Made by a program: the position numbers and the translations under genes. A DNA stretch of 64,000 nucleotides from an uncultured Eubacteriales bacterium (GTDB taxonomy: Bacteria; Bacillota; Clostridia; Oscillospirales; UBA644): NCBI GenBank assembly GCA_934501435.1, contig CAKSTW010000004.1, positions 124,001 through 188,000 of the forward strand, read 5' to 3'. The notes under the pieces are model-generated. The model was not told the origin of the DNA and searched no databases. It saw only the letters and a program-made list of their open reading frames with translations. Below are positions 50,945 through 60,097 of the stretch, piece by piece (the stretch's first letter is position 1; every line of letters begins with the position of its first letter).

Positions 50945-52360
50945 ATGAAAATAGTTACCTGCGTTTTCCCGATAACTCTGGGAAGACCTCTCGAAAATGC
51001 CGAAAAAATGATTGAAATTGCCGAAAAAAATCCCGGCGACGTCTATCTTTTCCCCGCCTATGCCCTGAGCGGCGTTTCCATCGCAAAAATATCGGGGCTC
51101 GCGTCTTTTAAGGAAGAAAGCGAAAAGGCGCTCGACAAAATCTGCTCCTATACCGAAACCAATAAGAAAACTTTTGTTACGGCGACTTTTGCCGAGGGCA
51201 ATATCGCAATATACGACGGCGACGTGAATAAGAGCGGAAAATTCACGAAAGAAAAACTCACTTTCGCCATTTCTCAGTCCGGAAACGAAAACGCCGACGT
51301 CCTGCTCGTTCCCACGGCAATGCCGTCGTATCCCTGTATCAAAAACGACGTCTCCGAGTTCTGCGCCGCAATTTCGACCGAAAAAAAATGCGTTGTCGCG
51401 GTCGCAAATTCGGGTTACGGAGAAAGTACGGCAGACGACGTGTTCAAGGGTTTCTGCGGCGTTTTCAAGGACGGCACGATAACCGCCTTTATGTCTGAAG
51501 ACAAGCCCGAAACCGTAGTTGCCGCCGCTGAATACGACAAGGCGACGGGGATAAAATATGTCCGTCCGAAAAAGGCCGCGGGCAAAATCCCGTATTACAC
51601 AAAGAACGACGCGGCGCTTTACGTTTCAGATTACGCCCTTTTGCAGAAAGAGGCGCTTTATTCCCGCGCGAAATTCACGGGCGCGAAAAAACTTTTCGTC
51701 GAAGCCGAAGAAACTTCCGAGGGGTATCTTGCGCTGTATATCCTTTCCGAAACGGCAAAAGACCTGAAAATGAAATCGGAAAAAGTCGCCGTTTTCACTT
51801 TCTCGGAAAACATCGCCCTGCTTGCCCGCAAATTCGGATTTTCCGTTATTTCCGACCTTGACGGTTCGGCAAGGGAAATAAAGGCGAAAATTCTCGACCG
51901 CGCGGATAAGGAAAAGGCTCTGTTTGTCGGAACGACTACCCTTTCCGACCTTGCTTACGGCGAAATTTCGCCGCTCTGCGAAACGCTTTGCCACTATAAT
52001 ATAAACGCGACTCTTCCCCGCACCGTTCTGTGGGACGAAGTAAAGACCGTTTATAAGGACGACGCCGAAACGCTTGAAAATGTTTCTGCGGTCTGCGAAA
52101 AGGAAAAGAACGCAAAGACCGACCTCTGCGATTTCTGGGTCTATTATTTTGCGAAGCACGGAATGAGATCGACCGACCTTCTCAACTACGCGCTCGCGAC
52201 TTTTGACGAATATGACGACGACGTTATAAACGAAGCGTTTGATTTCTTTAAGGTCGCTTATATCAAAAATCAGCAGATACGCTCCGCCGAGCCGGAGGGG
52301 GCGAACGCCGTAGGCTTTATCCTGCCGTATATCCCGACCGACGCGAAATACGATATCTGA
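50945..52360 (+). CDS. NAD synthetase-like protein with both active sites apparently lost
   Basis: A 471-residue protein that follows glutamine-dependent NAD synthetase from end to end but is about 150-200 residues shorter. The nitrilase-like half keeps ANSGYGESTADDVF (154-167, normally AGPGESTTDLVFSG) but has FPAYALSG where FPELxLxG carries the catalytic Glu, and the Cys segment seems replaced by FAISQSG. The synthetase half has TGAKKLFVEAEETSEGYLAL where the family has TGAKKxVxGxSGGLDSTLAL, so the ATP loop is gone; VGTTTLSDLAYG, HYNINATLPRT and the C-terminal domain remain. It should not make NAD. A binding or regulatory role is possible. It lies between addA and recD2. Confidence 0.8.
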   Translation: MKIVTCVFPITLGRPLENAEKMIEIAEKNPGDVYLFPAYALSGVSIAKISGLASFKEESEKALDKICSYTETNKKTFVTATFAEGNIAIYDGDVNKSGKFTKEKLTFAISQSGNENADVLLVPTAMPSYPCIKNDVSEFCAAISTEKKCVVAVANSGYGESTADDVFKGFCGVFKDGTITAFMSEDKPETVVAAAEYDKATGIKYVRPKKAAGKIPYYTKNDAALYVSDYALLQKEALYSRAKFTGAKKLFVEAEETSEGYLALYILSETAKDLKMKSEKVAVFTFSENIALLARKFGFSVISDLDGSAREIKAKILDRADKEKALFVGTTTLSDLAYGEISPLCETLCHYNINATLPRTVLWDEVKTVYKDDAETLENVSAVCEKEKNAKTDLCDFWVYYFAKHGMRSTDLLNYALATFDEYDDDVINEAFDFFKVAYIKNQQIRSAEPEGANAVGFILPYIPTDAKYDI

Positions 52361-52375
52361 TCCGAGAGAACGAAA

Positions 52376-54565
52376 ATGACGATTGAGGGAATTGCCGACA
52401 ACATAATATACCGAAACGACGACTCCGGCTATACCGTCCTCGAACTTGAAACTTACGAGGGGACGGTCTGCACCGTCGGGATAATGCCGATGGTCTCCGT
52501 AGGCGAATATATCGAGGCGGAGGGGGACTATACCCTGCACCATAATTACGGCAGACAGTTCGTCGTCTCTTCTTACGAAACGGCGCTTCCCGCAACCGAA
52601 ACGGCGATGCTCAAATACCTTTCGTCGGGCGTTATCCGCGGAGTAGGTCCGAAGACCGCAAAACAGATAGTCGAAAGATTCGGACCCGCAACTTTCAACA
52701 TTATCGAAAAATATCCCGAAGAACTTGAGGCGATAAGAGGTATTTCCCGCGACAGGGCGGAGCAGATACATAACAGTTATCTTGAGACGTCGGGCGTAAA
52801 AAATATCCTGCTTTCGTTTCAGCAGTTCGGCTTTACCGCCGCCGCGGCTTTCCGCGTCTATAAGGAGTGGGGCCCGAACGCTTACGAGACAATAAAGAAA
52901 AACCCGTACAGACTCTGCGAAATAAAGGGTTTTTCCTTTGAAAAGGCGGACGCCGTGGCGCTTTCGATGGACGGAGCAACAGACCGCCCCGAAAGGGTAA
53001 AGGCGGCGCTTTGCCATATTCTGGAACATAATCTTTACAGCAACGGACATACGTTTCTTCCGCGGGAAAAACTTGTCGCCGCCGCCGCGGGACTTCTCGC
53101 GCTTCCCGAAGAGACCGTCGCCGAAAACCTTGAAATTTTAATACAGACGGGAAAACTTGTTTTTGTCGAAAAAATAAGCAACACGAACGGCGTTTATCTT
53201 GCAAAATCATACGAAAGCGAAAAAAACATCGCCGACAGAGTAGTGCTTTCTTCCGCGTTTTCCCACGAATATCACGGAAATTTCGAAAAGGATATAAAGT
53301 CGATAGAAAAGGAACTCGGAATAGTTTTTGCCGAAAAACAGCGGGAGGCTATCCGCGAATCGGTCTGCCACGGAGTTTTTATCCTTACGGGAGGTCCGGG
53401 AACGGGAAAGACGACGACCCTCAGGGGAATTGTCCGAATGCTTGAAAAAAAAGACCTCACCTATACTCTTGCCGCGCCGACGGGAAGAGCCGCGAAACGT
53501 ATTTCCGAACTCTGCGGTAAAGACGCGAAAACTATTCACCGTCTTCTTGAATTCACTCAGGACGGCGACGGCGGAAAATTTGCAAGAAACAAGTCTAACC
53601 CCCTCGATTTCGACGTCGTTATCGTCGACGAGGCGTCAATGGTCGATTTCCTGCTTTTCAACAGCCTTCTCGAGGCACTCCCCGTTTCTTCGTCGGTAAT
53701 TCTTGTCGGCGACGTCAATCAGCTGCCGCCCGTCGGTCCGGGAAGCGTCCTCAAGGACATGATAGGCAGCGGCAGTATAAGGACCGTAGTCTTAAACGAG
53801 ATATTCAGACAGGCGGAAAAAAGCCTTATCGTGACGAACGCCCATAAGATAATAAACGGGGTGTTTCCCGAAATAAAACGCACCGACAACGACTTTTTCT
53901 TTCTGCCTGCGCGTTCCGCCGAAGAGGTCGTCGAAAAAGTCTGCGACCTTTATTCAAAAAGACTTCCCGCGGCTTACGGATTTGACCCGATAACCGATAT
54001 ACAGGTGCTTTCCCCGACAAGAAAGGGGATAACGGGAACGGGAAACCTGAACGACGCCTTAAAGGACAGGGTAAACCCTTCGGCAGAACAGGAAAAATGT
54101 CTGCGCGCAAAAGGCAGAATTTTCTACCGCGGCGACAAGGTCATGCAGACAAAGAACAATTACGACGCCGTTTTCGAACGCGATAACGGAGAAGTCGATA
54201 CGGGAGTTTTCAACGGCGACATCGGGGTCGTCACGCAGGTGCTTCCCGCGCAGGAAAGCATCGTTATCCGCTTTGACGACAGGGAGATATGCTATACTTC
54301 GGAAATGCTTGAGGATATCGAACACGCCTACGCCGTGACCGTGCATAAAAGTCAGGGGAGCGAATTTGACGCGGTCATTCTGCCGCTGTGGACGGGCCCC
54401 GAAATGCTCTATACGAGAAACCTTCTCTATACGGCGGTCACCCGCGCGAAAAAAATAATGATTATCGTGGGCTCTGCGGAAAGGCTTGATATGATGGTTA
54501 AAAACAACTATACGAACAAGCGGTACAGCGGGCTTAAATTCAAGATAGAAGAGTTGTCGCAATGA
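52376..54565 (+). CDS. recD2: RecD2-type ATP-dependent 5'-3' DNA helicase
   Basis: Superfamily 1B helicase of the stand-alone RecD2 class. The N-terminal ~150 residues include an OB-like part and helix-hairpin-helix motifs (GVGPKTAKQIVERFGP, IRGISRDRAEQI). Walker A is LTGGPGTGKTTTLRGI, motif II VVIVDEASMVD, motif III VGDVNQLPPVGPGSVL, and motif VI YTAVTRAKKIMIIVG. An SH3-like 1B domain and HKSQGSEFDAVILPL follow. The 729 residues are typical. Members act in mismatch repair and replication-fork stability. It is coupled by ATGA overlap to comFC. Confidence 0.95.
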   Translation: MTIEGIADNIIYRNDDSGYTVLELETYEGTVCTVGIMPMVSVGEYIEAEGDYTLHHNYGRQFVVSSYETALPATETAMLKYLSSGVIRGVGPKTAKQIVERFGPATFNIIEKYPEELEAIRGISRDRAEQIHNSYLETSGVKNILLSFQQFGFTAAAAFRVYKEWGPNAYETIKKNPYRLCEIKGFSFEKADAVALSMDGATDRPERVKAALCHILEHNLYSNGHTFLPREKLVAAAAGLLALPEETVAENLEILIQTGKLVFVEKISNTNGVYLAKSYESEKNIADRVVLSSAFSHEYHGNFEKDIKSIEKELGIVFAEKQREAIRESVCHGVFILTGGPGTGKTTTLRGIVRMLEKKDLTYTLAAPTGRAAKRISELCGKDAKTIHRLLEFTQDGDGGKFARNKSNPLDFDVVIVDEASMVDFLLFNSLLEALPVSSSVILVGDVNQLPPVGPGSVLKDMIGSGSIRTVVLNEIFRQAEKSLIVTNAHKIINGVFPEIKRTDNDFFFLPARSAEEVVEKVCDLYSKRLPAAYGFDPITDIQVLSPTRKGITGTGNLNDALKDRVNPSAEQEKCLRAKGRIFYRGDKVMQTKNNYDAVFERDNGEVDTGVFNGDIGVVTQVLPAQESIVIRFDDREICYTSEMLEDIEHAYAVTVHKSQGSEFDAVILPLWTGPEMLYTRNLLYTAVTRAKKIMIIVGSAERLDMMVKNNYTNKRYSGLKFKIEELSQ

Positions 54566-55389
54566 AAAGACGGTCCGAGTTTTTCAGAATACTTTCGGCG
54601 GTACTGTTTACGGAACGCTGTGCTTCATGCAGGAAAACGGTCTCGATCTTTAACAAAAGCGGATTCTGCGAAGAGTGCGAAAAGGAACTTTCTTTTTTCG
54701 AAGACCCCGTTTTCGAAAACGCAAAGGGCGAAATTCTTGTTTCCTGCGCCGCATATTCCTCCGTCTGGAGACGCGCTCTTCTGAATTTCAAGTTCGGTTC
54801 CGACAGGTGCGCGGGTTTTCGGATAGCCGAGAAACTTGCCGCCGCCATTGAAGAACATATTGACCTTTCGGCAGTCGACGGTATACTGTTCGTACCCGTT
54901 TATAAAAACCGCGAACAGAGACGCTTCAATCAGGCGGAATATCTTGCGCGCAAAGTCGGAAAGATGCTGTCTCTTCCGGTGTATCGCTGCCTGAAGAAGA
55001 AAAAGAATATAAAAAGTCAGACCGCGTGCAGAAGTTCCGCGGAAAGAATGAAGAACGCCGAGGGCGCTTACGGAGTTTCCTTTTTCTCAAGGCGGAAAAT
55101 TCCGGGCAGGACTTTTATCGTCATCGACGATATCGAAACAACGGGCGCGACTTTGTCCGAATGCGGCAAAGCGCTTGTCGAAAACGGCGCCGCGAAAGTT
55201 TATTACGCGACTGCGGCAAGAACCGTGCTTTCTTACGGTATCGCACGGAAAATACTCCGTCCCGGAACCGGGGAGGGAACGGCGGCGACGCTTAAAAAGA
55301 AATGGAAAAAACCCGACAATTTCGACAAGGCCGCAAAAATAAGAATAATGAAAAACGAAATTTTCGGGAATATAAAAAGCAGGGTGTAA
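54562..55389 (+). CDS. comFC: ComFC-family phosphoribosyltransferase-like protein
   Basis: A 275-residue protein of the ComF family, needed for natural competence in Bacillus and also found widely in non-competent species. A four-cysteine zinc ribbon opens it (CASCRKTV and CEECEKEL, residues ~14-36), followed by a phosphoribosyltransferase domain with the PRPP loop TFIVIDDIETTGATLSECG near residue 190. The last ~40 residues are a basic extension. Coupled to recD2, a helicase, which suggests a DNA-linked job. No other competence genes are in view. Confidence 0.9.
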   Translation: MKRRSEFFRILSAVLFTERCASCRKTVSIFNKSGFCEECEKELSFFEDPVFENAKGEILVSCAAYSSVWRRALLNFKFGSDRCAGFRIAEKLAAAIEEHIDLSAVDGILFVPVYKNREQRRFNQAEYLARKVGKMLSLPVYRCLKKKKNIKSQTACRSSAERMKNAEGAYGVSFFSRRKIPGRTFIVIDDIETTGATLSECGKALVENGAAKVYYATAARTVLSYGIARKILRPGTGEGTAATLKKKWKKPDNFDKAAKIRIMKNEIFGNIKSRV

Positions 55390-55391
55390 CT

Positions 55392-55865
55392 ATGGAAAAA
55401 ACCAACGTAATGAGGTTGCTCGATCAGAAAAAAATAAAATATGAGGGCAGGGATTACCATAACAGCGAGGCAATTTCGGGCGTCGAAGTAGCGAAGGCTC
55501 TCGGCGAAGACCCCGCGACCGTCTTCAAAACGCTCGTGACTGTCGGAGCGTCGAAAAGAAACTATGTATTCGTCGTTCCCGTCGCAAAGGAACTCGACCT
55601 CAAAAAAGCGGCGAAAGCCGTCGGCGAAAAAAGTATCGCGATGATAAAATCAAAGGAACTTCTGCCGCTTACCGGCTATATCCACGGCGGATGTTCGCCC
55701 GTCGGAATGAAAAAGCAGTTTAGGACGACCGTCGACGTTTCCGCCGCCGATAAACCCGAAATTTCGGTAAGCGCGGGGAAAATAGGCTTTCAGATAACCC
55801 TGCCGCCCGAAGAATTAAAAAAGGCGGTGCCTTTCGAATATAAGGATATAACGGAAGATGAATAA
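55392..55865 (+). CDS. ybaK: YbaK/EbsC-type Cys-tRNA(Pro) deacylase
   Basis: A 157-residue editing enzyme in trans that clears Cys from tRNA-Pro. It begins MEKTNVMRLLDQKKIKYEG and keeps the catalytic Lys in DPATVFKTLVTVG, plus GYIHGGCSPVGMKKQ, the glycine-rich substrate loop. The start is placed at 55392, two bases after the comFC stop; a longer frame from 55302 lies inside comFC. Its stop overlaps the start of the next member of the same superfamily by eight bases. Confidence 0.92.
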   Translation: MEKTNVMRLLDQKKIKYEGRDYHNSEAISGVEVAKALGEDPATVFKTLVTVGASKRNYVFVVPVAKELDLKKAAKAVGEKSIAMIKSKELLPLTGYIHGGCSPVGMKKQFRTTVDVSAADKPEISVSAGKIGFQITLPPEELKKAVPFEYKDITEDE

Positions 55866-56340
55866 AGCGGAAACATACGGATTTTTAAGAGCGAAAAATA
55901 TCCCGTTCGAAACCGTCGAACACGCGGCGGTCTTCAACATGGAAGAAATGTCGAAAATAGACCTGCCGCACCCCGAAGCGGACGCAAAAAACCTTTTTGT
56001 GAGGGACGACAAACATCGGAATTTTTATCTTATAACCGTCAGGGGCGATAAACGCGTAGATCTCAAAGAATTCAGGAAAGCAAACGGCTTGCGGCCTCTT
56101 ACTTTCGCGTCCGAAGAGGAACTTTTCGAAATTCTTCGGCTCACTCCGGGTTCGGTAACTCCTCTGGGGCTGCTTTCCGACGAAGAACGGAAAGTGAAAC
56201 TTTATCTCGACAGCGACCTTGCCGCGGGGCTTATAGGCGTTCACCCGAACGAAAACACCGCGACAATTTTCCTTAAGACCGAAGACCTTATCGGGTTAAT
56301 AAAAGAACACGGAAACGAAGTTTACACCGTTGAAATTTAA
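55858..56340 (+). CDS. ProX-type aminoacyl-tRNA(Pro) deacylase
   Basis: A 160-residue YbaK-superfamily protein of the ProXp/PrdX branch, which removes Ala (or Cys) from mischarged tRNA-Pro. It has AAVFNMEEMSKIDLP, ADAKNLFVRDDKHRNFYLIT with the active Lys, and TPGSVTPLGLLSDEERKVKLYLD, the GxVxPxGL motif. Exact amino-acid preference cannot be read. It is translationally coupled to ybaK, so two trans-editing factors with a shared fold are made together. Confidence 0.9.
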   Translation: MNKAETYGFLRAKNIPFETVEHAAVFNMEEMSKIDLPHPEADAKNLFVRDDKHRNFYLITVRGDKRVDLKEFRKANGLRPLTFASEEELFEILRLTPGSVTPLGLLSDEERKVKLYLDSDLAAGLIGVHPNENTATIFLKTEDLIGLIKEHGNEVYTVEI

Positions 56341-56646
56341 CACAAACGCCGAGGCGAATGCCCCGGCGTTTCCCGTTTCGTCCGAAAGGTCGGACGGAGG
56401 AAGCAAGGCAGGGTATCTCCTTTAACGGAAGTCTGTTTTTCAGACCTCCGATTCCTCCGTGTCCGAAAACAGTCTTTCGTTTTCCTCGATAGTATGATAT
56501 GCGTTTTGAAAGTCCGAATCCGTGGTAATTTAAGGAAAAAACGAATTCCGCGCTCTCAGATTTCGATATTTTGTCATACTTTCTGCAAGAAGATATGATA
56601 TTATAACTTTATATATAATTTTATTTCGATGAGGAAGGCTTTGGAA
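56341..56646 (+). other. Gene-free stretch with nested hairpins ahead of pncB
   Basis: Directly after proX a 12-base near-perfect stem AAACGCCGAGGC / GCCCCGGCGTTT (56344-56371) looks like a terminator without a good T run. Next, CGTCCG / CGGACG (56379-56396) competes with a longer pairing GGACGGAGGAA / TTCCTCCGTGTCC (56392-56402 with 56452-56464), which encloses GTCTG-ttttt-CAGAC (56431-56445). The rest is A/T-rich and contains the pncB promoter. No known riboswitch consensus is recognised. Confidence 0.45.
56571..56599 (+). promoter_or_regulatory. SigA-type promoter of pncB-recJ-relA unit
   Basis: TTGTCA (56571-56576), 17 bases, TATGAT (56594-56599), 47 bases before the chosen pncB start. 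The structures at 56344-56464 lie upstream of it and so belong to the proX 3' region or to a separate transcript. Confidence 0.75.
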
Positions 56647-58089
56647 ATGAACGAAAAAAACGATGCGCTTTTATGTGATTTTTACGAATTTACAATGGGA
56701 AACGGCTATTTCCTTACGGGAAAGACCGATAAATCGGCGTGTTTCGACGTCTATTTCAGAAAAGTTCCCGACGGCGGCGGATACGTTATCGCCGCGGGAC
56801 TTGACGCGATAATCGACTTTATCGACAACCTGAAATTCACCGACGAAGATATCGAAATGCTCCGCAACAAAAAGATATTTGACGAAGGTTTTCTTTCGTA
56901 TCTGAAAAATTTCAAATTCGAATGCGATGTTTATGCGGTTCCCGAGGGAACTCCCGTTTTTCCGAACGAGCCCGTAATAACCGTCAAAGGGCCGGCGGTT
57001 CAGGCGCAGTTTCTTGAAACGATGCTTCTTCTGCTGACAAATCACCAGTCGCTTATCGCGACAAAGGCGTCGAGGATATGCAGAGCCGCCGCAGGCAGAC
57101 CCGTTTTCGAGTTCGGAACCCGCCGCGCGCAGGGAACGAACGCCGCGGTAATGGGCGCCCGCGCCGCATATATCGGAGGCTGTATGGGAACGGCGTGCGC
57201 CATCTGCGAAAGCCTTTACGGTATCCCCGCCGTCGGAACGATGGCTCACAGCTGGGTTCAGATGTACGACAGCGAACTTGAAGCGTTTGAAGAATACGCA
57301 AGGCTCTATCCCGATAACTGCACTCTGCTTATCGACACCTATAACGTTCTCAAGTCGGGGCTCCCGAACGCGATAAAGACTTACGAAAAAGTCCTCCGTC
57401 CGATGGGCAAACGTCTTGCGGGCGTAAGGATAGATTCGGGCGACGTCGCGTATCTTACCAAAAAAACAAGAAAGATGCTTGACGACGCGGGACTTACCGA
57501 CTGCAAAATATTCGTCTCAAACTCTCTTGACGAATATATTATCCGCGATATTCTGAGTCAGGGCGCGGTCATAGACTTTTTCGGAGTCGGCGAGCGCCTT
57601 ATAACTTCAAAAAGCGAGCCCGTGCTCGGCGGAGTATATAAACTTGTCGCCGCGGAAAACGACAAAGGCGAACTTGTCCCGAAGATAAAACTTTCCGAGA
57701 ACGTCGAAAAGATAACTACTCCGGGCTATAAGGAGGTCTACCGTCTTTATTCGAACACCACCGGTAAAATGGTCGCCGACCTTATCGCATTGAAAGAAGA
57801 GACTTTTGACTTCACAAAACCGATAACCCTCTTCCACCCGCAGTTTACATGGAAGAAAAAGACCTTTGAAAACTACACCGCGGTAAAACTGTTAAGACCG
57901 ATATATCTCAAAGGCAAAAAAGTTTATAAGTCGCCCGAAATAGGCGAGATAAAGGAATACTGCAACGAACAGATAGGAAAACTCTGGGACGAACTTGTCC
58001 GTTTTGAAAACCCGGAGGAATACTACGTCGACCTTTCTCAGAAACTCTGGGATACAAAACACGAACTTCTGAATAAGGACAGAATATGA
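56647..58089 (+). CDS. pncB: Nicotinate phosphoribosyltransferase
   Basis: NAD salvage: joins nicotinate and PRPP to nicotinate mononucleotide, with ATP. The start MNEKNDALLCDFYEFTMGNGYF contains the family opening DxYxxTMxxxY, FEFGTRRAQG is the active-site region with the histidine/arginine neighbours, and AGVRIDSGDVAYL binds phosphate. The 480 residues fit the long Gram-positive form. GGAAGG lies about eight bases before the ATG at 56647; an ATG at 56629 has no site. It overlaps recJ by four bases. It produces the precursor that NadD and NadE complete, of interest beside the NadE-like gene 4 kb upstream. Confidence 0.95.
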   Translation: MNEKNDALLCDFYEFTMGNGYFLTGKTDKSACFDVYFRKVPDGGGYVIAAGLDAIIDFIDNLKFTDEDIEMLRNKKIFDEGFLSYLKNFKFECDVYAVPEGTPVFPNEPVITVKGPAVQAQFLETMLLLLTNHQSLIATKASRICRAAAGRPVFEFGTRRAQGTNAAVMGARAAYIGGCMGTACAICESLYGIPAVGTMAHSWVQMYDSELEAFEEYARLYPDNCTLLIDTYNVLKSGLPNAIKTYEKVLRPMGKRLAGVRIDSGDVAYLTKKTRKMLDDAGLTDCKIFVSNSLDEYIIRDILSQGAVIDFFGVGERLITSKSEPVLGGVYKLVAAENDKGELVPKIKLSENVEKITTPGYKEVYRLYSNTTGKMVADLIALKEETFDFTKPITLFHPQFTWKKKTFENYTAVKLLRPIYLKGKKVYKSPEIGEIKEYCNEQIGKLWDELVRFENPEEYYVDLSQKLWDTKHELLNKDRI

Positions 58090-60083
58090 TTGACTGGGAG
58101 ATACTTTCTCAAGACGAAAACTTAATATCCGGATTTACGGCGGCGGGTATTGACGAGACGGTCTCCCGTATTCTCATAAACCGGGGCTGCAAAAGCGTTT
58201 GCGAGGCGAAGGCTTTTCTTTCCTCCGACGTTTCCGCCCTCTGCGACCCCGCGCTTCTTCCTGATATAAAAAAAGCCGCCGAAAAAATTGAAAACGCGCT
58301 TTCGGAAAATAAAAAGATAACGGTTTACGGAGACTACGACGTCGACGGTGTTACTTCGACTTCTCTGCTTTATAAATACCTGAAGAGCAGGGGCGGAAAC
58401 GTCGCGTATTATATCCCCGACCGAAAAGAGGGCTACGGGCTTTCTTTTCAGTCTCTCGACAGGATCAAAGCCGACGGCACCGGGCTTATAGTTACGGTCG
58501 ATACGGGAACGACCTCCGTCGAAGAGGTAAAATATGCGAAAGACGCGGGACTCGACATCGTCGTTACCGACCATCACGAATGTTCCGAAACGCTCCCTGA
58601 TTGCCCCGTCGTTAATCCGAAAAGAAAGGACAGCGGCTATCCGTTTCCGTTTCTTGCGGGAGTGGGCGTGGTTTTCAAAGTTGTTTCCTTTCTTTCAAAA
58701 GAAAACGCCGCGACGCTTTTTTCGGAATACGGATATCTTGCCGCGGTCGGAACCGTCGCCGATATCATGCCGCTTTTGGGAGAAAACCGAATAATCGTAA
58801 AGCACGGACTTTCTTCTTTTTCGGAAGAAGAAAATATCGGGCTTTCCGCGCTTATAAACGCGGCGGAATGTTCCTTTTCCGATTCGTCGTCGGTCGCTTT
58901 CAGAATAGCGCCGAGACTCAACGCCGTCGGGAGAATGGCGTCGGCAAAGACCGCCGTCGAACTCCTTTTGTGCGAAGACGAAAGAAAAGCCGCGGAACTT
59001 GCGGGAATACTGTGCGAAAAAAACGAGGAACGGCAGTCAACCGAAAAACGGATATTCTCCTCCGTCGAACAGCGGCTCGGAAACGAAGAACAACACAATA
59101 TCATAGTCGAAGGGGACGAAAGCTGGCATAACGGCGTTATCGGGATCGTCGCTTCGCGGCTTGTCGAAAAATACAGAAGGCCGACTATCCTGTTTACCTT
59201 TGAGGGCGAAAACTGCAAAGGCTCCGCAAGAAGCCTTTCGGGGGTCGGGATATACAATATAATTTCCGCCTGCAGCGAAAATCTCGAAAGGTTCGGCGGT
59301 CACGAAATGGCGGCGGGACTCTCCTTAAAAAAAGAAAATTTCGAAAAGTTCCGCGAAGAAATATACGGTTATGCGGATAAGAATATCGACCCGCGGCTCT
59401 TTATGCGCAGGGTCAAGACCGACTGCGTTCTGCCGCACGGAAAACTGTCGGTTGAGACCTGCAAAAGCCTTGAGGCTCTCGAACCGTTCGGCGCCGGAAA
59501 CCCGTCTCCCGTTTTTACCGTCGAAAATCTTAAAATAACGGCGATAACGGGCGTTTCTTCGGATAAACACAGCAGGATAACCTTTCAGAAAGAGGACGGC
59601 GGAACTTTCGACGCGATGTTCTTTTCAATGCCGCCGCTCTGCCTTTCGGCTAAAAAGGGAGACACCGTAAAGATCGCGTGCAGCCTTTCGGTAAACGTAT
59701 TCAGAGGCAGGCAAAGCCTTTCGGTCGCAATCAGGGCGATGAGCCTTTGCGAGGAGTTCGGAACGGAGACCCGGGAAAACGAAAAGATAACGAGAAAGGA
59801 CGTTGCCTCGGTGTTTTCGCTTGTCAGGAGCGTATGCCCGGACGGGAAAACGGAAATAAGTCCGCTCGGGCTTTTCCGGACGCTCCGAATGAAAAATCCG
59901 GAAATGACCTATTCGAAAATGTTTCTTTCTCTTGAAATAACCGAAGAACTCGGTCTGCTTTCCTTTGCGGAAAAGAGCGCCGCGGGCGTTTCCGAGGATT
60001 TCCTGCTTTCGGTGAAACTCAATTCGAACACCGAAAAAACGTCTCTTGAAAAATCTGAAATTTACAGGGAACATTCAAACTGA
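58086..60083 (+). CDS. recJ: Single-stranded-DNA exonuclease RecJ
   Basis: 5'-3' exonuclease of the DHH family used in recombination and mismatch repair. Motif I is TVYGDYDVDGVTST (about residue 80), motif III VTDHHECSE with the DHH triad, and RIAPRLNAVGRM, GGHEMAAGLSL mark the DHHA1 part. An OB-like domain (around 440-560) is followed by a Gram-positive-specific tail to 665. It overlaps pncB by four bases and is 14 bases ahead of relA. Confidence 0.95.
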   Translation: MIDWEILSQDENLISGFTAAGIDETVSRILINRGCKSVCEAKAFLSSDVSALCDPALLPDIKKAAEKIENALSENKKITVYGDYDVDGVTSTSLLYKYLKSRGGNVAYYIPDRKEGYGLSFQSLDRIKADGTGLIVTVDTGTTSVEEVKYAKDAGLDIVVTDHHECSETLPDCPVVNPKRKDSGYPFPFLAGVGVVFKVVSFLSKENAATLFSEYGYLAAVGTVADIMPLLGENRIIVKHGLSSFSEEENIGLSALINAAECSFSDSSSVAFRIAPRLNAVGRMASAKTAVELLLCEDERKAAELAGILCEKNEERQSTEKRIFSSVEQRLGNEEQHNIIVEGDESWHNGVIGIVASRLVEKYRRPTILFTFEGENCKGSARSLSGVGIYNIISACSENLERFGGHEMAAGLSLKKENFEKFREEIYGYADKNIDPRLFMRRVKTDCVLPHGKLSVETCKSLEALEPFGAGNPSPVFTVENLKITAITGVSSDKHSRITFQKEDGGTFDAMFFSMPPLCLSAKKGDTVKIACSLSVNVFRGRQSLSVAIRAMSLCEEFGTETRENEKITRKDVASVFSLVRSVCPDGKTEISPLGLFRTLRMKNPEMTYSKMFLSLEITEELGLLSFAEKSAAGVSEDFLLSVKLNSNTEKTSLEKSEIYREHSN

Positions 60084-60097
60084 AACGGGGTGATGAA

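Noticed and set aside
50945..52360. Functional glutamine-dependent NAD synthetase (nadE)
   Set aside because: The overall pattern fits, but the ATP loop and the glutaminase catalytic residues are replaced and the protein is much shorter than NadE.
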